From Sutterella sp. UBA1442 (lineage in GTDB: Bacteria; Pseudomonadota; Gammaproteobacteria; Burkholderiales; Burkholderiaceae_F), in NCBI GenBank assembly GCA_002329575.1, contig DCTK01000030.1:14419-26312 (forward strand): a DNA stretch of 11,894 nucleotides. Reading direction: 5' to 3'. This document shows, one piece after another, positions 8,079-11,894 of this stretch (the stretch's first letter is position 1; every line of letters starts with the position of its first letter). The notes beneath the pieces were generated by a model. The model was not told the DNA's origin, made no database searches, and saw only the letters and a list, made by a program, of their open reading frames with translations. The position numbers were made by a program, and so were the translations under genes.

Positions 8079-8961
8079 CGCCAGAGTCCTTTTTCAGATT
8101 GCGTTTGGTCGGCTTCCATGCGGTCAACAGCACGGCTCCGACAATCAGCGCGGCACCGGTGAGTTCTGAGAGCCCGAGCCGCTCGCCAGCCAACCATCCG
8201 ATAATGCCGGCAAACACCGGCTCGAGCGCATAAATGAGCGTCGCTCGGATGGCAGAGACATATTTTAGCGCCCAACCAATACCAAACTGCACGAAGCCGA
8301 CAATGGCCGCTAACATCGATACGCATAGAATCAAACCTGGAGTTAGCTCCGTCGGTCGTACCGGTGTGTAAAAAAGTAATGTGATAAGTGCTAAAGCCGC
8401 CACCGTGACCAGTTGAGTAAAGCTCAACGGCAATGGTCTGCAGCCTTTGGCAAAGTGGCTGATCGTCAGAATTTCAGCAGCACAAATGGCAGCGCTGACA
8501 ACCGTAATCCACTCGCCGGTTTGACCGGTAAAACTTACTGCAAATGGATTGGCAAAAAGTGTCATCCCAATAAAAGCCAGGATAACGGTGATAATCATGC
8601 TGGTAGAGGGGATAACTTTGAATACCAGCCATTGAAAAAGCGGCACAAAAGCCACATAAAGTCCAGAGAGAAATGCGGAGGTACTGCTAGGAATCGATTG
8701 AAGACCAATGGTCTGGAGAGTGTAAACGCCGAAAATGGCGCACCCGACAAAAAAGCCGGCTTTCCATTCATAGCGCGTGATTTGATCGATACGACCTTTA
8801 AGCAGGCAAAAAATAATGAATGAGGCCAATGCAAAACGCATTGCCACAATCACAATGGGATCGGCCCAACGAAGCGCAATTTGCAACGTCAGAAACGTCG
8901 AACCCCAAAAGAATGTGACAAGAACGAGCACAAGTTGTGCAACGATATTACGATCGGTCAT
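8068..8961 (-). CDS. EamA-family (DMT superfamily) inner-membrane permease
   Basis: The 297-aa protein is highly hydrophobic with about ten predicted membrane helices. It reads as two tandem EamA repeats: the first begins around LVLVLVTFFWGSTF (11-24), and the second ends with YALEPVFAGIIGWLAGERLG then ALIVGAVLL (near 245-280). Both patterns are typical of drug/metabolite transporters that export amino acids or other metabolites. The Lys/Arg-rich tail after the last helix is expected to be cytoplasmic. The substrate cannot be predicted. The gene starts 10 nt after the pseudouridine synthase stop, with no clear Shine-Dalgarno, and overlaps murI by 11 nt. Linkage to murI does not establish a role in glutamate transport. 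Confidence 0.88.
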   Translation of the reverse strand: MTDRNIVAQLVLVLVTFFWGSTFLTLQIALRWADPIVIVAMRFALASFIIFCLLKGRIDQITRYEWKAGFFVGCAIFGVYTLQTIGLQSIPSSTSAFLSGLYVAFVPLFQWLVFKVIPSTSMIITVILAFIGMTLFANPFAVSFTGQTGEWITVVSAAICAAEILTISHFAKGCRPLPLSFTQLVTVAALALITLLFYTPVRPTELTPGLILCVSMLAAIVGFVQFGIGWALKYVSAIRATLIYALEPVFAGIIGWLAGERLGLSELTGAALIVGAVLLTAWKPTKRNLKKDSGDVA

Positions 8962-8971
8962 GATGCAAGAG

Positions 8972-9724
8972 TCAGAACTTTTCGTCTTCTGCTAAATAGC
9001 GCCATTGACCGAGTGGAAGAGCTCCTAGTTTTACCGCTCCGATTCTGACGCGTTTCAAACGCAAAACCTTTAATCCGACCGCTTCGCACATTCTGCGAAT
9101 TTGACGCTTTTTGCCCTCTTTGAGGATAAAGCGAAGCTCATCTTCGTTGAGCCAAGAAACTTTGGCTGGCATCAGAGGCTTACCATCGAGCACTAGCCCA
9201 TGATTTAAAAGAGCGAGTTTCTCTTCAGACAATTGAGGGCGCGTACCATCTCGAGACGCCACTCGTACGATGTATTCCTTTTCAATCTCGCTACTTTCTC
9301 CGATGATTGCTTTGGCAACACGACCGTTTTGCGTTAAGACGAGAAGTCCTACCGAGTCAATGTCCAACCGTCCGGCAGGCACGAGATGAAGCAGTTGAGC
9401 GGGGTTAAAACGCGTTCGACTGGGGTCAGCATGCCAATGATTGGCTTCTGTAATGAGAACTTTTGCAGGCTCATAACCGTCTTCTGCTTGTCCGCTGACG
9501 TACCCAATCGGCTTATTGAGCAAAATCGTAACTTGTCGGCTTTGTGCTGCGCGTGCTTTAGAGGAGATTTGTACTCGTTGACCGGGCAGAATCTTTTTGC
9601 CGATTTGAGCAACATGTCCATCGACTTTTACCCAACCTTTTTCAATCCAGGCATCGGCCTCGCGTCTGGAGGCGATGCCTTGTTCACTGAGATATTTGGA
9701 TAAACGAATTGCAGAATCGGCCAT
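8972..9724 (-). CDS. rluF: RluF-like RNA pseudouridine synthase (RsuA/RluB/E/F family)
   Basis: The enzyme isomerises uridine to pseudouridine in structured RNA; E. coli RluF acts on 23S rRNA U2604 and also on tRNA-Tyr. In the 250-aa product (ATG at 9724) an S4 RNA-binding domain comes first (about 6-53, [19 protein letters not shown]). A catalytic domain follows with [10 protein letters not shown] and the active-site GRLDIDS, whose Asp is about residue 121. [17 protein letters not shown] near the C-terminus is closer to RluF (QIRRMCE) than to RluB or RluE. An insertion of some 30 residues precedes GRLD. An in-frame TTG at 9730 directly follows the upstream TAG, but the ATG at 9724 fits the family better; neither start has a clear Shine-Dalgarno. 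Exact target nucleotide is inferred from similarity only. Confidence 0.85.
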   Translation of the reverse strand: MADSAIRLSKYLSEQGIASRREADAWIEKGWVKVDGHVAQIGKKILPGQRVQISSKARAAQSRQVTILLNKPIGYVSGQAEDGYEPAKVLITEANHWHADPSRTRFNPAQLLHLVPAGRLDIDSVGLLVLTQNGRVAKAIIGESSEIEKEYIVRVASRDGTRPQLSEEKLALLNHGLVLDGKPLMPAKVSWLNEDELRFILKEGKKRQIRRMCEAVGLKVLRLKRVRIGAVKLGALPLGQWRYLAEDEKF

Positions 9725-9730
9725 GGTCAA

Positions 9731-10711
9731 CTATGCGGCAGCACGGGTCAGACGGTCACGAACGGCTTCCCAAGCATCACCCTGTTGAGGCATTTCAACG
9801 ATGATGAGCTCGGCACCGGCCTTGTCCAATTCATGCAATCGAGCGTAGAGGCAATGCATGTATTGTTGGGGCGAGTTTGGAGTGTCAAACCACTTTAAAA
9901 CGTTCGCAGGAGTTGCTTCAATGGTTGTAGAGTCCGCCATAACGGCAAGCTTTTTGTCGCCGTAAGTTGCTAAGGCTTCAGGGACATTATCCACAAGGAC
10001 AACCTTGGTGCTTGGAGCGTAGTGACTCTTTAAGGAGCCAGAAACTCGGGGAGAGTCTTGACCGCCATCGGGAACCGCACAACCTAAAGCGTCTTCGAGC
10101 ATGCTGCGGGTAATGGCACCGTGGCGCAAAATTTCGGGTTTTTCCCCGCTTAAATTCACGATTGTGGATTCAACACCAACGTCACACTCCCCACCGTCCA
10201 AAATCAAATCAACCTTGCCTTTGGGCTTTTGTCCTAAATCATCCATGACATGTTGAGCACAAGTGGGCGAGATGCGACCGAAAGTGTTTGCAGAGGGAGC
10301 GGCCAAACCGCGATGGTGTTTACCTGCGAAAGCCTTAATCAAAGCGCGAGCCCAAGGGTGACTGGGGCAACGTAAGCCAACGGAGTCTTGATTGCCAGTT
10401 AACCAATCGCCTACGTGATCGGCCTTTTTAAGAATAATGGTCAGCGGGCCGGGCCAGAAGCGGCGAGCCAACACGTAGGCATTCTGCGGAATGTTTTTTG
10501 CCCAGTGATCAAGGGCTTCTTCTCCCGTAATATGAACGATCAAAGGATGAGTGGTCGGTCGATTTTTTGCTTCAAAAATTTTCTTTACGGCCTTCTCATC
10601 TTCAGCGTTAGCGGCTAAGCCATAAACGGTTTCCGTGGGCATGGCGACCAGGCCGGAACACTCCAGCACATCAACGGCAGCGCGAATAGCGCGTTCATCA
10701 ACCTCAAACAT
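9731..10711 (-). CDS. tsaC: Threonylcarbamoyl-AMP synthase, Sua5 type
   Basis: The enzyme makes threonylcarbamoyl-AMP from threonine, bicarbonate and ATP, the first step to the t6A37 modification of ANN-decoding tRNAs. At 326 aa it is the long Sua5 form: a YrdC domain plus a C-terminal Sua5 domain, unlike the roughly 190-aa TsaC of E. coli. Motifs are PTETVYGLAA (25-34), KNRPTTHPL (49-57), FWPGPLT (85-91), GLRCPSHPW (112-120), APSANTFGRISPT (138-150) and GVESTIV (179-185). The inter-domain segment SGSLKSHYAPST (224-235) is the Sua5 linker that reaches into the active site. The start ATG overlaps the purK stop by one base (TGATG) and has GGAG 8 nt upstream. The purK-sua5 pairing is a recurring Burkholderiales arrangement. 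Confidence 0.95.
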   Translation of the reverse strand: MFEVDERAIRAAVDVLECSGLVAMPTETVYGLAANAEDEKAVKKIFEAKNRPTTHPLIVHITGEEALDHWAKNIPQNAYVLARRFWPGPLTIILKKADHVGDWLTGNQDSVGLRCPSHPWARALIKAFAGKHHRGLAAPSANTFGRISPTCAQHVMDDLGQKPKGKVDLILDGGECDVGVESTIVNLSGEKPEILRHGAITRSMLEDALGCAVPDGGQDSPRVSGSLKSHYAPSTKVVLVDNVPEALATYGDKKLAVMADSTTIEATPANVLKWFDTPNSPQQYMHCLYARLHELDKAGAELIIVEMPQQGDAWEAVRDRLTRAAA

Positions 10712-11877
10712 CAGTTCGGCTCCGGTAAATTGAGAATCTCGGCAACGGTTTTAGCACGCTTAAGTGCTTCTTCAAGCGTTTTGCCAAGACATGTAATATG
10801 CCCCATTTTGCGGGCGCGGCGTGCTTGAGCTTTCCCATAGAGATGAAGCTTGACACCGGGAACAGCTAAAACACTTTGCCAGTCAGGATCTCGATACGTC
10901 TCGCCATCAAACCAAATGTCACCCAATAAATTGAGCATTACAGCAGGCGAGTGCTGTGTTGTATCGGCCAAAGGTTGACCGGTCATACAACGCAGTTGTT
11001 GTTCAAATTGATTGCTCCAGCAAGCGTCAATCGTTGCGTGGCCGGAGTTGTGCGGCCGCGGAGCCATTTCGTTGGCAACGACGGAGCCGTCTTCCAACAC
11101 GAAAAATTCAATGCAAAGCACGCCCACGTACTGAAGAGCATTAATAATTTGTGTGGCGTAGGCGCGAGCTTGAGTAGCGGTTTGCTCGGGTACGCGTGCA
11201 GGCATAACGGTTTGAGCTAAGATGCCTCGGCTGTGACGGTTTTCACAAACGGGGAATGTTGCTGTTTGCCCATTGGCGCCACGAGCCACAATGACAGATA
11301 CTTCTCGATGAAGCTTAAGACGCTTCTCTAAGATACATTCAACTCGATTCAGACTTTCAAATGCTTCTTTTAGTTCTTCAATCGTAGTGACGGTAACTTG
11401 CCCTTTGCCATCGTAGCCTAAGCGAGCCGTCTTCAAGATGCCTGGCAGTAGCGAAACATCGACTTTGTCAATGTCTTCGGCATGGAGAATCGCACAATTT
11501 GGCGCTACGGGAACTTTTGCCTCATACTCAATAAAGGCCTTTTCTGCATTTCGATCTTGTGCAAATCCCACGGCTCGCCCCGGAGGTGCTACAAAACAAT
11601 CCTTGGCTAGTGTATCCAGAGCCTGAGCTGGCACATTTTCAAATTCTGTGCTCACGGCTGCACAACGCGATGCCAACATTTGAAGGCCTTCTGCATCGGT
11701 GTAGCCCTTCTCGATATGATGAAGACTGACTTCAGCAGCAGGGGGATTTTTTCCCGGCTCTAACACGGTCACGTGATAACCCATGTAGGCAGCTTCAACG
11801 GCAAACATGCGGCCAAGTTGGCCGCCACCCATCATGCCAAGATCACTACCGGGGTTAAGAGGCAATGTTTTTTTCAT
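10711..11877 (-). CDS. purK: N5-carboxyaminoimidazole ribonucleotide synthase (ATPase subunit of the purEK pair)
   Basis: PurK uses ATP and bicarbonate to convert AIR to N5-CAIR, which PurE then isomerises to CAIR in purine synthesis. The protein is 388 aa. It begins with the PurK nucleotide-fold signature LGMMGGGQLGRMFAVEAAYM (13-32), continues with the ATP-grasp domain (LKTARLGYDGKGQ 148-160, CILEKRL 181-187, VVANEMAPRPHNSGH 266-280), and ends with the PurK C-terminal domain (HLYGKAQARRARKMGHIT, 345-362). The ATG at 11877 is 17 nt from the window edge, and no Shine-Dalgarno is obvious in those bases. purE, the usual partner, is likely just outside. It is the first visible gene of a tight five-gene cluster ending at murI. 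Confidence 0.97.
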   Translation of the reverse strand: MKKTLPLNPGSDLGMMGGGQLGRMFAVEAAYMGYHVTVLEPGKNPPAAEVSLHHIEKGYTDAEGLQMLASRCAAVSTEFENVPAQALDTLAKDCFVAPPGRAVGFAQDRNAEKAFIEYEAKVPVAPNCAILHAEDIDKVDVSLLPGILKTARLGYDGKGQVTVTTIEELKEAFESLNRVECILEKRLKLHREVSVIVARGANGQTATFPVCENRHSRGILAQTVMPARVPEQTATQARAYATQIINALQYVGVLCIEFFVLEDGSVVANEMAPRPHNSGHATIDACWSNQFEQQLRCMTGQPLADTTQHSPAVMLNLLGDIWFDGETYRDPDWQSVLAVPGVKLHLYGKAQARRARKMGHITCLGKTLEEALKRAKTVAEILNLPEPN

Positions 11878-11894
11878 AGATTTTTACGGCGCGG

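Noticed and set aside
9725..9730. TTG at 9730 as start of the pseudouridine synthase
   Set aside because: It adds only two residues, is a rare start codon and has no ribosome site; the ATG at 9724 is the simpler choice.

Overview
This 11.9-kb window looks like ordinary chromosomal housekeeping DNA from a Gram-negative proteobacterium. The most likely source is a moderate-GC member of the Burkholderiales; a Sutterellaceae-like gut lineage would fit. This rests on protein style (PepN, PurB, PurK, Sua5 and KynB all read as beta-proteobacterial versions), on a secreted Spy/CpxP-like periplasmic protein, and on the purK-sua5 adjacency familiar from Burkholderiales. The lineage is inferred, not proven. 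I see no tRNA or rRNA gene, insertion sequence, phage gene, CRISPR array or defence system.

Left block, minus strand (1-4104): purB (adenylosuccinate lyase) ends in a textbook intrinsic terminator at about 2676-2716. It is followed by pepN (aminopeptidase N), which begins at 2583 and runs off the left edge with only its last few dozen residues missing.

Middle block, plus strand (4105-7278): a 242-bp divergent region separates purB from a small secreted LTXXQ/Spy-like protein. That region carries an intrinsic terminator placed directly against the Shine-Dalgarno of the downstream gene, an arrangement suggesting attenuation or a small terminated RNA. The LTXXQ gene has its own terminator. After a 212-bp promoter-bearing gap come three overlapping genes that look like one operon: a DUF72 protein, a KynB-type metal-dependent cyclase/arylformamidase and a 4HBT hotdog thioesterase. 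Their start and stop codons overlap by 4 and 8 nt.

Right block, minus strand (7281-11877): purK, a Sua5-type threonylcarbamoyl-AMP synthase, an RluF-like rRNA/tRNA pseudouridine synthase, an EamA/DMT permease and murI (glutamate racemase) are packed with overlaps or gaps of 10 nt or less, so they are probably one transcript. purE probably lies just beyond the right edge. The block joins purine synthesis, tRNA and rRNA modification and peptidoglycan precursor supply. murI converges on the thioesterase gene with only 2 bp between stop codons.

The window is mostly conventional. The points most worth a second look are the terminator-in-leader upstream of the Spy-like gene, the inverted repeat at a promoter before the DUF72 operon, the DUF72-KynB-thioesterase operon of unknown combined purpose, and the His-rich mature end of the Spy-like protein.
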